A DNA stretch of 64,000 nucleotides, from positions 117,415 through 181,414 of the forward strand of contig JACKGR010000001.1 in assembly GCA_020631895.1 (NCBI GenBank), written 5' to 3'. This document shows positions 17,088-24,870 of the stretch, piece by piece. The notes beneath the pieces are model-generated. The model saw nothing but the letters and a program-made list of their open reading frames with translations. It made no database searches and had not been told where the DNA came from. The first letter of the stretch is position 1, and every line of letters begins with the position of its first letter. The DNA comes from Candidatus Nomurabacteria bacterium (lineage in GTDB: Bacteria > Patescibacteriota > Saccharimonadia > Saccharimonadales > UBA7683). A program made the position numbers and the translations under genes.

Positions 17088-17536
17088 TGAACAAGACTTA
17101 CTCAGCAAAACCATCAGAAGTTACCAGAGCCTGGTACCTAATCGATGCTACGGATGCTCCACTTGGAAGAATCTCAACTGAGATTGCCAACATTCTGACT
17201 GGAAAAAAGAAACCTATGTTTACAGCCAACATCGACTGTGGCGATTTTGTAGTTGTTATCAACTCTGACAAACTAGTCGTAACCGGCAATAAGCTAAATG
17301 ACAAGATGTACTATAGCCACTCTGGATTCCCAGGAGGAATCAAGAGTATGAATCTTGGTCAAAAGATTGAGAGAGATTCTACAAAGGTAATCGAGCTAGC
17401 TGTTAAAGGTATGCTTCCAAAAAACAAGCTAGTTACAGATAGACTTGCTAGACTAAGAATTTTTACTGGAGAAGAGCACACGCACTCTGCCCAAAAGCCG
17501 ACCAAGGTCACTTTTAACAAGAAAGAGGTTAATTAA
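17087..17536 (+). CDS. rplM: 50S ribosomal protein L13
   Basis: L13 (149 aa): WYLIDATDAPLGRISTEIA, DCGDFVVVINSDKLVVTGNK, then MLPKNKLVTDRLARLRIFTG and EHTHSAQKP. One-base overlaps on both sides link rplQ, rplM and rpsI. Confidence 0.97.
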   Translation: MNKTYSAKPSEVTRAWYLIDATDAPLGRISTEIANILTGKKKPMFTANIDCGDFVVVINSDKLVVTGNKLNDKMYYSHSGFPGGIKSMNLGQKIERDSTKVIELAVKGMLPKNKLVTDRLARLRIFTGEEHTHSAQKPTKVTFNKKEVN

Positions 17537-17934
17537 TGGCTAAAAACGAATATTTTTATGGCCTAGGACGACGCAAGAGCGCTGTAGCTCGTGTTAGATT
17601 AACATCTGGTAAAGGCGTAGTTGTGATCAATGACAAGCCAGTTTTAGAGTATTTTAGCGGTAACGAGTCATTTGAGTATGGCTTAATGGAGCCCCTAAGA
17701 CTACTACAAAAAACAGATAGTTTTGATCTTAGCATCAGAATTACTGGCGGCGGCCAATCGGCCCAAGTTGATGCCTGCAAGCTTGCTATCAGCAAAGCCC
17801 TAAGTGTAATGAACGAGGATCTTAGAAGCACTCTTAAAAAGAACGGACTTCTAAAACGTGATCCACGTGAGAAAGAACGTAAGAAGCCAGGTCTACGATC
17901 TGCAAGACGCAAAGAACAGTTCTCAAAGCGTTAA
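17536..17934 (+). CDS. rpsI: 30S ribosomal protein S9
   Basis: S9 (132 aa): YGLGRRKSAVARVRLTSGKG start, TGGGQSAQVDACKLAISKAL, and the basic tail ending QFSKR that reaches P-site tRNA. Last gene of the ribosomal superoperon, followed by a terminator. Confidence 0.97.
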   Translation: MAKNEYFYGLGRRKSAVARVRLTSGKGVVVINDKPVLEYFSGNESFEYGLMEPLRLLQKTDSFDLSIRITGGGQSAQVDACKLAISKALSVMNEDLRSTLKKNGLLKRDPREKERKKPGLRSARRKEQFSKR

Positions 17935-17956
17935 ATCAGATAAATTATCACAAAAT

Positions 17957-17979
17957 TGCACCCTCATAGGTGCTTTTTT
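17957..17979 (+). terminator. Terminator of the ribosomal superoperon
   Basis: GCACC (17958-17962), loop CCTCAT-like, GGTGC (17969-17973), six Ts. The next promoter (TGTTACACT, 17979-17987) overlaps its end. Confidence 0.85.
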
Positions 17980-17993
17980 GTTACACTGTTAAA

Positions 17994-18224
17994 ATGTTAC
18001 ATAACAAAGTATGTATTGTGATTCTGTCAATCGTTAGTATTATCATGTTAACAATAGGGTTATTTATTCAATCAGGCATATATATAACTTTTGGCATATC
18101 TTGGCTAATCTATACCACCATAACCATTCATCATCTAAAGTACCCTACATCCAGACTACTATTGCATATACTTCTGATCTGTATTTCAACAATACTTGGC
18201 TCACTCTATTTGACAAATATTTGA
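17994..18224 (+). CDS. Small integral membrane protein, hypothetical, 76 aa
   Basis: Not recognised. Nearly the whole chain is hydrophobic, with segments at about 5-23, 28-46 and 54-74. ATG 17994 was chosen because the extended -10 TACACT (17982-17987) ends 6 nt before it, which makes a leaderless mRNA; an earlier in-frame ATG at 17970 lies inside the terminator. Confidence 0.6.
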   Translation: MLHNKVCIVILSIVSIIMLTIGLFIQSGIYITFGISWLIYTTITIHHLKYPTSRLLLHILLICISTILGSLYLTNI

Positions 18225-18274
18225 GTGAAGTGATAACTTAATCATAGTGTCATCTGATGAACATATAGTTAGTA

Positions 18275-18303
18275 TTGACATCTATGATATAATGTGATAT
18301 ATT
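18275..18303 (+). promoter_or_regulatory. Promoter of the trp-attenuated operon
   Basis: TTGACA (18275-18280), 17-bp spacer, TATATT (18298-18303) with TG one base upstream. Predicted start at 18310, the A of the leader-peptide ATG. A second extended -10 (TGATATAAT, 18285-18293) just upstream is an alternative. Confidence 0.8.
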
Positions 18304-18309
18304 CATTTT

Positions 18310-18366
18310 ATGATAATTTTAATCAACAACTCAAATTCTTGGCAAATCGACACTTTGTGGCGATAG
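18310..18366 (+). CDS. Trp leader peptide (attenuator peptide), 18 aa
   Basis: An 18-codon reading frame beginning exactly at the predicted transcription start and ending in TAG at 18364-18366. Two of its 18 codons are TGG (Trp11 at 18340-18342, Trp17 at 18358-18360), far above the background rate of Trp codons. The peptide itself probably has no function; its translation is the sensor. Trp11 lies 3 nt before the first strand of the leader hairpin, the right place for a stalled ribosome to mask that strand. It precedes an operon whose third gene is trpS. Confidence 0.8.
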   Translation: MIILINNSNSWQIDTLWR

Positions 18367-18430
18367 ATTAAAATACCTTTTAAACAGAATTTAAATAATT
18401 CAAAAGTCGCCACCAACAGGCGATTTTTTT
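18346..18430 (+). promoter_or_regulatory. Tryptophan transcription attenuator
   Basis: Four segments are visible. Segment 1 (18346-18353, ATCGACAC) pairs with segment 2 (18357-18364, GTGGCGAT) around a TTT loop with one A.G mismatch. Segment 2 (GTGGCGA, 18357-18363) is instead perfectly complementary to segment 3 (TCGCCAC, 18407-18413): the antiterminator. Segment 3 (TCGCC, 18407-18411) pairs with segment 4 (GGCGA, 18419-18423) followed by seven Ts: the terminator. Ribosome stalling at Trp11 would cover segment 1 and free 2 to pair with 3 (read-through); efficient translation to the TAG covers segment 2 and lets 3:4 form (termination). The folding is read by eye; the mechanism follows the classical trp attenuator model. 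Confidence 0.8.
18402..18430 (+). terminator. Leader terminator of the trp-attenuated operon
   Basis: TCGCC-ACCAACA-GGCGA with the flanking AAAAG/TTTTT able to extend the stem, then the T run. It lies 32 nt upstream of the first structural gene and would be conditional. Confidence 0.85.
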
Positions 18431-18462
18431 AATATCCATAAATAATTAGAAAGGATCATATT

Positions 18463-19416
18463 ATGATCAAACAATACCCAGAGTCACCTATGCCTGAGCC
18501 GTATGCAACGTATGTTAAACAAAGAAGTGAGATAATCGCACATATTCTCAGTGGAATTGTAGGTGATCAAAACATTCAATTATGCCCAAGAGCAGTAACA
18601 AGCAGAGAGATAGTTTTGGACGATGCTATAATCTATGGCGCTAATGTTGAGCAGATAGAAGACGGCTACAAGTCTGTTTTATACAGAGATGAAACTAACA
18701 ACGGAGTGAGTAGCATAAACGACATTAAAATTGCCGATTATGTCCAGTCTCAGCTATCTAAAGGCAACAGGGTGCGCGTTAAAGATGCCCGTGAATCTGA
18801 TGGCGCTGGCCAGTTTACTGTTGATACGGTTGAAGATGCAATAGAAGCAATAGATAACTTATCCGTAAGGCAAGACGCTGAGGTCGTACTTATGCCAAAT
18901 CTTGCGAGAATATATGATCGAATCTCGGTTGGGCACATTAGCTTAGGAGCACATCGTAACTATTGTTATGTAGGCCGTGAAATTACAACCACAGATAATA
19001 CAGGGAGAGAGGTGTACGGCGGCACTGACCTAGGTTTATATCGAGCATACGATCTTGAAGCTCGTGACAGAGTAATCGAGTCTTTTGATATTGACCCGGA
19101 ATTGGTGAAGATTGGCGAAACTACAATTCAAATGTATGGTGCAATGTGTATTAAGGTTGGTCGAGTTAGCATCGACGTACTAAATGGCAAAGCTGACAAC
19201 GGCGATAACATACGATCAGCTGTAGATGTAACACCGCGAGTTGGAGGAGCTACACCTGCAGAAGTTCTGGCAATAGCAGCAATGAGGCAGGCGCTCACAA
19301 CATGTTACGCCAGCAGCCGATTACTCTATTCTCCAGTATCTAAGCCTAAATCTGGCATAAACTTTATAGACTCTCCAGAGCTAATAATTAACGCCGAGAT
19401 TACAGGAGTACAATAA
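18463..19416 (+). CDS. ATP-grasp-like protein (resembles DUF3182 family)
   Basis: A 317-aa soluble protein. RVRVKDARESDGAGQF (about 103-118) looks like an ATP-grasp lysine/Gly-rich loop and VDVTPRVGG (about 265-273) like the Mg-binding DxNxR segment; I tentatively relate it to DUF3182, whose substrate I do not know. Such enzymes form amide or peptide bonds with ATP. AAAGGA precedes the ATG. It overlaps the next gene by one base and shares the Trp attenuator. It contains no Trp at all. Inference: it takes part in tryptophan or peptide handling. Family assignment is moderate. Confidence 0.7.
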   Translation: MIKQYPESPMPEPYATYVKQRSEIIAHILSGIVGDQNIQLCPRAVTSREIVLDDAIIYGANVEQIEDGYKSVLYRDETNNGVSSINDIKIADYVQSQLSKGNRVRVKDARESDGAGQFTVDTVEDAIEAIDNLSVRQDAEVVLMPNLARIYDRISVGHISLGAHRNYCYVGREITTTDNTGREVYGGTDLGLYRAYDLEARDRVIESFDIDPELVKIGETTIQMYGAMCIKVGRVSIDVLNGKADNGDNIRSAVDVTPRVGGATPAEVLAIAAMRQALTTCYASSRLLYSPVSKPKSGINFIDSPELIINAEITGVQ

Positions 19417-20132
19417 TGAAAACCTATGTAATTGCAGGTGTGCATGGAGATGAAGTATTTGGCCTAAAAATAATCGGAGCTATAGATAGATCAAGTAATC
19501 AAAACATCACTACAGTAGTTGGTCATGCTGAGGCTATTGCCAAAAAACGACGATTTATCGAGTCAGATTTAAACCGTAGTTTTGAACTAAAGAGCCATAC
19601 GATAGAATCTAGAATTGCCAAATCTATTTCAGACAACCTGCGCAATAATCTGCACGACTACATAATTGACATCCACACCTCCCGTAGCAATGTAAAGTCG
19701 GTAGCAATAGTAGCCAAGTTAAATGATACTACAATATACTTGGCACATATGCTAGAAACCGATGCCATAGTCATAATGCCACCGCAACTAACCAGCACCT
19801 CACTAATTGGGTGCCAGCCAGAGAAATCGATTTCACTCGAGTACGGAGCAGGGCAAAGATCAGATAAATTAGCTATTAAAACTGCAGAAGTAATAATGAG
19901 TTTAGGTGATATACAAGAAATAAAGCATGATTTGCCAATTTACGCTGTTATATCAAGGATTCCAAAAGACTATGAAGGTCTGAGTGGTATAAAAAACCTT
20001 GAATATGACGTAACCCTAAATGGTTACCCATTTCTGGCTGGCGTTGACACATATCCAGACTTTGGAGGTTTTCTCGCCAAAAAGTTAAACAAAAATACAT
20101 CTGATAATAATATAGTTTATAATGGAGAATAA
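19416..20132 (+). CDS. Succinylglutamate desuccinylase/aspartoacylase-like Zn hydrolase
   Basis: A 238-aa protein of the AspA/AstE (M14-like) fold. Zinc ligand motif GVHGDE (8-13), DLNRSF substrate-binding Arg (about 52-57), IIDIHTS with the third zinc ligand (about 83-89) and the catalytic-Glu region SLEYGAGQ (about 139-146). These enzymes cleave N-acyl amino acids or C-terminal residues. It sits between the ATP-grasp gene and trpS with one-base and near-zero spacing, lacks any Trp, and is under the Trp attenuator, so release of free tryptophan from a bound form is a reasonable but untested idea. Confidence 0.75.
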   Translation: MKTYVIAGVHGDEVFGLKIIGAIDRSSNQNITTVVGHAEAIAKKRRFIESDLNRSFELKSHTIESRIAKSISDNLRNNLHDYIIDIHTSRSNVKSVAIVAKLNDTTIYLAHMLETDAIVIMPPQLTSTSLIGCQPEKSISLEYGAGQRSDKLAIKTAEVIMSLGDIQEIKHDLPIYAVISRIPKDYEGLSGIKNLEYDVTLNGYPFLAGVDTYPDFGGFLAKKLNKNTSDNNIVYNGE

Positions 20133-20133
20133 T

Positions 20134-21165
20134 ATGACAAAAAAAGTAATACTTACAGGAATTAGAGCAAATAACCAGTTACATATCGGAAACTACTTTG
20201 GGGCACTACTGCCAATTGTTGATATGGCAAAACAACACGGCGGAGAATATCAAGTTAACCTATTTATGCCGGATCTGCACAGCTTTACAACTCCGATTGA
20301 CCACAGCCAGCTCAAAGAGCAGATACTAAGTAGCATAAGAACATTTGTTGCTGCCGGGTTACCAATTGACAACCCCGACGTACACATCTATAGACAGAGC
20401 TATGTACCAGCACATAGTGAACTTACTGTTATCTTGAACTGTTTCACTGGTATGGGCGAGATGGAGCGGATGACTCAGTACAAAGATAAATCCTCACAAT
20501 TAAGCGGTGATCGAGTAAGTGTTGGACTGTTCGATTACCCTGTTCTTATGGCCTGCGACGTACTCCTATATGGATCTGAATATGTTCCTGTTGGGGATGA
20601 TCAATCTCAACATATCGAGTTTATGCGTGATATTGCTGAGCGGATGAACACAAAATTCAATCAAGAGCTGTTCAAACTACCCCTAGAAGTCAAAAAGCAA
20701 CATGAGTTTTTTGGTAAAGATCAAGGACTTAGAATCAAGGACTTGATTGATCCATCAAAGAAGATGAGTAAATCAGACGAATCTGAACGAGGAATAATCT
20801 TCTTAACGGATGAACCTGCCGTAGCAGCAAAGAAGATCATGGGGGCTACGACTGATAGCGTCGGTGAGATTAACCTAGATTATGCAAAGCAACCAGGAAT
20901 TAGCAATCTTCTCCAAATACTTGCGTTATTTACTGCTAAATCGCTTGATGATGTTGTTATAGAATATCAAGAACAAACAAGCTATGGAGACCTAAAAAAG
21001 GCCGTCGCAGAGGCCACAGAGGCCTTCTTGACCCAATTCCAGACAAACTACGACCAAGTAGACATGAATGCAGTTGAAGCCAAACTTACGGCATCAGAGG
21101 CCCAAATGAACGAAATCGCCAACAAAACCCTCCACAAAGTACAAAAAGCCATCGGATTACGCTAG
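20134..21165 (+). CDS. trpS: Tryptophanyl-tRNA synthetase
   Basis: Class I synthetase charging tRNA-Trp (343 aa). The HIGH-type motif is LHIGNYFGAL (about 15-24) and the KMSKS loop is KKMSKS (about 208-213). Start 20134 (MTKKVILTG) is preferred over ATG 20122 because GGAG at 20124-20127 then lies 6 nt upstream. Third gene of the attenuated operon. The protein has no tryptophan residue, as do its two operon partners, so it can be made when charged tRNA-Trp is scarce. The next gene has its own promoter and does contain Trp. Confidence 0.97.
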   Translation: MTKKVILTGIRANNQLHIGNYFGALLPIVDMAKQHGGEYQVNLFMPDLHSFTTPIDHSQLKEQILSSIRTFVAAGLPIDNPDVHIYRQSYVPAHSELTVILNCFTGMGEMERMTQYKDKSSQLSGDRVSVGLFDYPVLMACDVLLYGSEYVPVGDDQSQHIEFMRDIAERMNTKFNQELFKLPLEVKKQHEFFGKDQGLRIKDLIDPSKKMSKSDESERGIIFLTDEPAVAAKKIMGATTDSVGEINLDYAKQPGISNLLQILALFTAKSLDDVVIEYQEQTSYGDLKKAVAEATEAFLTQFQTNYDQVDMNAVEAKLTASEAQMNEIANKTLHKVQKAIGLR

Positions 21166-21211
21166 CTAGTCAGAAGTTGGGTAGTTTTACGTGGTCAAGT
21201 ATAGTAGAGGG

Positions 21212-22117
21212 GTGATAGAAGAACAGACAGGTGAATTTAAAGTTGGTGAGCGCTTAGATAAAGCGCTGAGTTTAATGTATCCACAATATTCTAGATCAGC
21301 TCTTGAAAAACTTATTTTAGATGGTTACGTATCCGTAAACGGGACAAGCAAGCGTTCGAGCTATAAAATCAAATCAGGTGATGAAGTTAATGTTGACCTA
21401 ACTTTATTCACAAATCCAATTGAGCAAATAGATATACCGATCATCTACGAGGATGACGATGTTGTAGTGATAGATAAACCAACCGGTGTGCTATCTCACG
21501 CAAAAGGAACTCTTCACAACGAGCCAACCGTAGCAACCTGGCTTAAAACCAATTATGCCACATTTTCACCCTCAACAGGGATAATCCCTGCAACAGAGGT
21601 GGAGGGTGGATTTTGGGAGAGCAACCGAGCCGGGATTGTGCATCGGCTTGATAGAATAACTAGCGGTGTGATGATTTGTGCAAAAAATGAAGTTGCTCAA
21701 GTTCACTTACAAAAACAATTTGCGGATAGAAAAGCCAAAAAGACATATATTGCCCTTATCTCGGGACATCTTGATGAGCCCAACGGAACCATTGATGTTC
21801 CGATTGAGAGAAACCCCAAAGAACCAGCCACATTTAGACCAGGCGTTAACGGAAAATCAGCCCAAACCGAATTCTCAGTGCTAAAAACAAGTTCTAAAAA
21901 CTCACTGGTCGAATTACGACCATTCACTGGCAGGACACACCAGCTCCGAGTCCATCTTCAATACATGAAGCACCCAATTATTGGAGATGTTTTATACGGC
22001 GGTATACCGGCTGGAAGATTATTTCTCCATGCCAGATCACTAGAAATAACACTACCTAGCAAACAGAGGATGACGTTTGAATCGCCTTTACCTGAGGAAT
22101 TTAAAAAATCACTATGA
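21212..22117 (+). CDS. RluA-family 23S rRNA pseudouridine synthase
   Basis: A 301-aa protein with an N-terminal S4-like RNA-binding domain (RLDKALSLMYPQYSRSALEK) and a catalytic domain with GIVHRLDRITSGV, the Asp of HRLD being catalytic, plus GRTHQLRVHL. RluD-like in layout. GTG 21212 was chosen because TATAGT (21200-21205) ends 6 nt before it; a GTG at 21191 would lie upstream of that -10. It overlaps the next gene by 4 nt. Confidence 0.9.
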   Translation: MIEEQTGEFKVGERLDKALSLMYPQYSRSALEKLILDGYVSVNGTSKRSSYKIKSGDEVNVDLTLFTNPIEQIDIPIIYEDDDVVVIDKPTGVLSHAKGTLHNEPTVATWLKTNYATFSPSTGIIPATEVEGGFWESNRAGIVHRLDRITSGVMICAKNEVAQVHLQKQFADRKAKKTYIALISGHLDEPNGTIDVPIERNPKEPATFRPGVNGKSAQTEFSVLKTSSKNSLVELRPFTGRTHQLRVHLQYMKHPIIGDVLYGGIPAGRLFLHARSLEITLPSKQRMTFESPLPEEFKKSL

Positions 22118-22947
22118 TAAATACTCCAATACTTCACCCCAGAACAAAACTTTTAGCTGATAGTTACCTAAAAAGTCCTTCCCAGGCACTAATCTTATCT
22201 GGACCATCAGGTATTGGTAAAAAATTTATAGCAGGATGGTTAGCAGATCAGCTTGAACTTCAAGCAATAACTATTACGGTTGAGCCTGAGAAAAAAATGA
22301 TAGGTATAGATCAAATTCAGCAACTATATGTGCAAACAAGATCATCTAGTCGCCTATGTATCATCATTGAAGATTCTCATCTGATGACACAAGAATCTCA
22401 AAATGCATTTCTTAAACTACTTGAAGAGCCAACTGAGAATGCGTACTTCATGATGACAACAAACGATCCTGCCAAAATGCTTGCTACTATAAAGTCAAGA
22501 AGCCAAGCAATCGCTATACATACGCCACCACCTAAAGATATAGAACAATATGTAAATTCGCTTAATTCAAATATTAGTTCTGATGGGCTCTCATCGTTAA
22601 TTGGTAGCACCCAAGGCTTGCCAGGCAAACTGATGTCCGTATTAGAGAGTGATGAGACATTAAAAACCCATCAAAGTATGATTACTGAGGCAAAAAACTT
22701 TTTATCAAGCCTGCCAAAAGATAGACTTGATCTTCTTAGCCAAAAAAACTTTGAATCAACTTGGGTAATAAAGCTGGTTGATAACCTGGCATTAATTTTA
22801 GTAGCATTATTAAAAGTTGCCAAAAAAGATTCACAAAACCTAAGAAGAATATCAAAGCAAGCAAAATTAATTGAACAAACTTCAGAGGCACTTGCAAAAT
22901 CTGGAAATCCCAAAATTCATCTGACAAAATTAGCCTTAGAACTGTAG
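22114..22947 (+). CDS. holB: DNA polymerase III delta prime subunit
   Basis: A clamp-loader AAA+ protein (277 aa). Walker A GPSGIGKK (30-37), a Walker B-like IIIEDSH, QNAFLKLLEEP, and KSRSQ in the sensor/arginine-finger position. The four-Cys zinc module usually found between Walker A and B in clamp-loader subunits is missing. Co-transcribed by a 4-nt overlap with the pseudouridine synthase gene. Confidence 0.85.
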   Translation: MINTPILHPRTKLLADSYLKSPSQALILSGPSGIGKKFIAGWLADQLELQAITITVEPEKKMIGIDQIQQLYVQTRSSSRLCIIIEDSHLMTQESQNAFLKLLEEPTENAYFMMTTNDPAKMLATIKSRSQAIAIHTPPPKDIEQYVNSLNSNISSDGLSSLIGSTQGLPGKLMSVLESDETLKTHQSMITEAKNFLSSLPKDRLDLLSQKNFESTWVIKLVDNLALILVALLKVAKKDSQNLRRISKQAKLIEQTSEALAKSGNPKIHLTKLALEL

Positions 22948-22981
22948 AATCAAACCCATAAATGGTATACTAAGTAGCACA

Positions 22982-23641
22982 ATGATACTTGCTTTTATAC
23001 TTGTAATGCTTATTGGTGGCTACACTGTTTTTATTAGTAATCAAACAGAGGAACAGGCCGAAGAACTAGTTACCAAACGCGTTGGTGACAGACTTCAGAG
23101 ATTGTGGGATGATGCTTTTGATAGCCTAAAAGACAACAAGTTTTTAAGAGCTGAGAGAGCACTTCTGACTATTCTAAGATTTGATGAGAGAAACTCTGGA
23201 GCTTATAACCGTCTAGGTATTTTATACGCAAAACAACGTAGTTTTGAGCATTCTATCGAGTGTTTTGAAATCTCCCATAGCCTAGAACCAAATGCTTCTA
23301 CGCTTCATAACCTCGGCCTAGTCTATATGGAAGTGGGAGAATACCAGAAGGCTGCCCACACGCTAGAATCTGCTATGACAGAGGAGGATGACGTTCCTAC
23401 TAGATATATCGCATACGCAAAAGTGCAAGAGAAGCTTGGAAATGAGAAGAAGATGGTAGAATCTCTCGAGAAAGCAGCAAAATTACAGCCTAACCGCCAA
23501 ACTTATATGCTTGTTATGGACGCATACAGAAAAGTAGGACGAGATGAGGATGCTGCAAAGATAGAATCTGCAATGAAAAGGGCGAAAACAAAGATCCAAA
23601 AAGCTCCCAAAATTAAACAACCCAGAAAAGTCGTAATGTAA
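22982..23641 (+). CDS. Membrane-anchored TPR protein
   Basis: A 219-aa protein. The first about 18 residues (MILAFILVMLIGGYTVF) form a single membrane anchor; a helical linker follows, then tetratricopeptide repeats from about 60 to 185 (YNRLGILYAKQRSFEHSIECF, LHNLGLVYMEVGEYQKAAHTL). The tail is Lys-rich. Probably a scaffold for envelope or secretion proteins. TATACT (22966-22971, extended by TGG) ends 10 nt before the ATG, so the mRNA has almost no leader. Confidence 0.8.
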   Translation: MILAFILVMLIGGYTVFISNQTEEQAEELVTKRVGDRLQRLWDDAFDSLKDNKFLRAERALLTILRFDERNSGAYNRLGILYAKQRSFEHSIECFEISHSLEPNASTLHNLGLVYMEVGEYQKAAHTLESAMTEEDDVPTRYIAYAKVQEKLGNEKKMVESLEKAAKLQPNRQTYMLVMDAYRKVGRDEDAAKIESAMKRAKTKIQKAPKIKQPRKVVM

Positions 23642-23899
23642 CCATCCCTGTCATTCTAAATCAAGTACTCAAATTGATTGAGTATTGATTCATAATCTAT
23701 GTCTTCACAAAGTTCAAACTTGTGAATTATACCCTTATCAGGTATCATATAACAGTTCAGAACACCGTATTTTGGTTTTTTTGAACCCAAATTGAAAAAC
23801 GAAGCTTTAGCGACTTTTTCAATTTGAGAGGAGGCGTAACGAAAAGTGAAAGCTTTTAGGCTTAAGTCTGAAACTGAACCTTGTAGTGAACGCCGACGA
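23642..23899. other. Intergenic region with hairpins, no gene seen
   Basis: 258 bp before the tRNA cluster. Inverted repeats: TACTCAA/TTGAGTA (about 23667-23685), CACAA/TTGTG (about 23706-23725) and an 11-bp AAATTGAAAAA/TTTTTCAATTT (about 23800-23836). No protein gene is evident. It could hold the tRNA promoter, the terminator of the TPR gene, or a small RNA. Confidence 0.3.
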
Positions 23900-23976
23900 G
23901 CCGTCTTAGCTCAGTTGGTTAGAGCAGCTGTTTTGTAAACAGCAGGTCGTCGGTTCGAATCCGACAGACGGCTCCA
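23900..23976 (+). tRNA. tRNA-Thr (UGU)
   Basis: Cloverleaf: acceptor GCCGTCT/AGACGGC, anticodon stem GCTGT/ACAGC with loop TTTGTAA (anticodon TGT), T-arm with GGTTCGAATCC, encoded CCA at 23974-23976. Confidence 0.97.
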
Positions 23977-23980
23977 GAAA

Positions 23981-24066
23981 GCTGGGGTAGTGAAGCGGTC
24001 AAACACGTCAGACTGTAAATCTGATGGCTTATGCCTTCGTAGGTTCGAATCCTACCCCCAGCACCA
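23981..24066 (+). tRNA. tRNA-Tyr (GUA)
   Basis: Acceptor GCTGGGG/CCCCAGC, anticodon stem TCAGA/TCTGA with loop CTGTAAA (GTA), a long class II variable arm as expected for bacterial tRNA-Tyr, T-arm GGTTCGAATCC, encoded CCA. It lies 4 nt after tRNA-Thr, so both are one transcript. Confidence 0.97.
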
Positions 24067-24069
24067 TAG

Positions 24070-24092
24070 ATACTCCGTCAGGAGTATTTTTT
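24070..24092 (+). terminator. Terminator of the tRNA-Thr/tRNA-Tyr unit
   Basis: ATACTCC (24070-24076), GTCA loop, GGAGTAT (24081-24087), T run. Confidence 0.85.
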
Positions 24093-24101
24093 ATTGCTAA
24101 G

Positions 24102-24130
24102 TTGAGGGCAATATTTATATCTGTTACACT
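24102..24130 (+). promoter_or_regulatory. Promoter of tRNA-Thr (GGU)
   Basis: TTGAGG (24102-24107), 17-bp spacer, extended -10 TGTTACACT (24122-24130). Start near 24137, 8 nt before the tRNA. Confidence 0.65.
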
Positions 24131-24144
24131 TAATCAGTATTTTT

Positions 24145-24219
24145 GCCGTCGTAGCTCAGTGGTAGAGCACGTCCATGGTAAGGACGGGGTCCCGAGTTCA
24201 AGTCTCGGCGACGGCTCCA
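24145..24219 (+). tRNA. tRNA-Thr (GGU)
   Basis: Acceptor GCCGTCG/CGACGGC, anticodon stem CGTCC/GGACG with loop ATGGTAA (anticodon GGT), T-arm GAGTTCAAGTCTC, encoded CCA. Confidence 0.97.
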
Positions 24220-24265
24220 CAAATATACTTGATTATTTATCGGATTAGTTATAGAATAGGTTTCT

Positions 24266-24502
24266 ATGATTAAAGGCAGAACAACGGAATATATCGAAAG
24301 AACAGGTGATAATTTAGGTGCTAATGTGCTAGCCAAAGCCACAGAATTATCGGGTTCTATTGGCTTAGCTACTGCTGTCCATTTTGAAGCAATAAACACT
24401 GCTCGCTTGTCTGTGGGAATATCTCTTGTTGCCGGAGGATTAATTCTAGACCGATTAACTGGAGGTCTTAGAACATATAGAGGGGAATCAATCTCGGATT
24501 AA
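24266..24502 (+). CDS. Hypothetical protein, 78 aa
   Basis: Not recognised. The N-terminal half is soluble; about residues 47-64 (RLSVGISLVAGGLILD) are hydrophobic and may insert in the membrane. Promoter TTGATT (24229-24234), 17 bp, TAGAAT (24252-24257) ending 8 nt before the ATG, so nearly leaderless. It stands alone between a tRNA and rpmG. Confidence 0.5.
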   Translation: MIKGRTTEYIERTGDNLGANVLAKATELSGSIGLATAVHFEAINTARLSVGISLVAGGLILDRLTGGLRTYRGESISD

Positions 24503-24544
24503 GTGCTTGAGGAATCACGGCTCATCTGATAGAATATACATAAT

Positions 24545-24751
24545 ATGGCAAAGAAGAACACAAAACGAGTACTAGTTGGATTAGTCGGCGAAGAAAGCGG
24601 CGACCGTCTTTACTATACAAAAAAGAACACAATGAACTCTCCAGATAAACTTAGCTTGAAAAAATACAACTCTAAGCTTAAAAGACGAGAAGTGTTCACT
24701 GAGACAAAAAAGAACCTCGGACGTAACGAAGTCAAACCCAAAAAGCGTTAG
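24545..24751 (+). CDS. rpmG: 50S ribosomal protein L33, cysteine-free
   Basis: L33 (68 aa). The family pattern is YYTKKNTMNSPDKLSLKKY followed by the short basic turn and FTETK. The four zinc cysteines of C-plus L33 are all absent. About 15 extra basic residues at the C-terminus. Promoter TTGAGG (24507-24512), 17 bp, extended TAGAAT (24530-24535), 9 nt before the ATG. Confidence 0.88.
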   Translation: MAKKNTKRVLVGLVGEESGDRLYYTKKNTMNSPDKLSLKKYNSKLKRREVFTETKKNLGRNEVKPKKR

Positions 24752-24762
24752 TGGGATAATTT

Positions 24763-24816
24763 GTCATTACTATTTAAATAATGACACTTGACAAATTTAC
24801 CTTCTTGGTGTATTAT
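24763..24816 (+). promoter_or_regulatory. Promoter and candidate operator of the surface-protein gene
   Basis: TTGACA (24788-24793), 17-bp spacer, TATTAT (24811-24816): a strong sigma-70 type promoter. Just upstream, GTCATTA (24763-24769) and TAATGAC (24779-24785) form an inverted repeat with an ATTTAAAT centre. It lacks a U tract, so an operator or activator site is more likely than a terminator. Confidence 0.6.
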
Positions 24817-24870
24817 AGTCGTAATAGGTGGTAAACGCCACTTAGAGACATTATCCAAGGAGGATTTTAA

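Noticed and set aside
18225..18462. T-box riboswitch as explanation for the trpS leader
   Set aside because: No AGGGUGGNACCGCG T-box sequence and no long specifier stem; the leader is short and its features match a translated leader peptide with competing hairpins.
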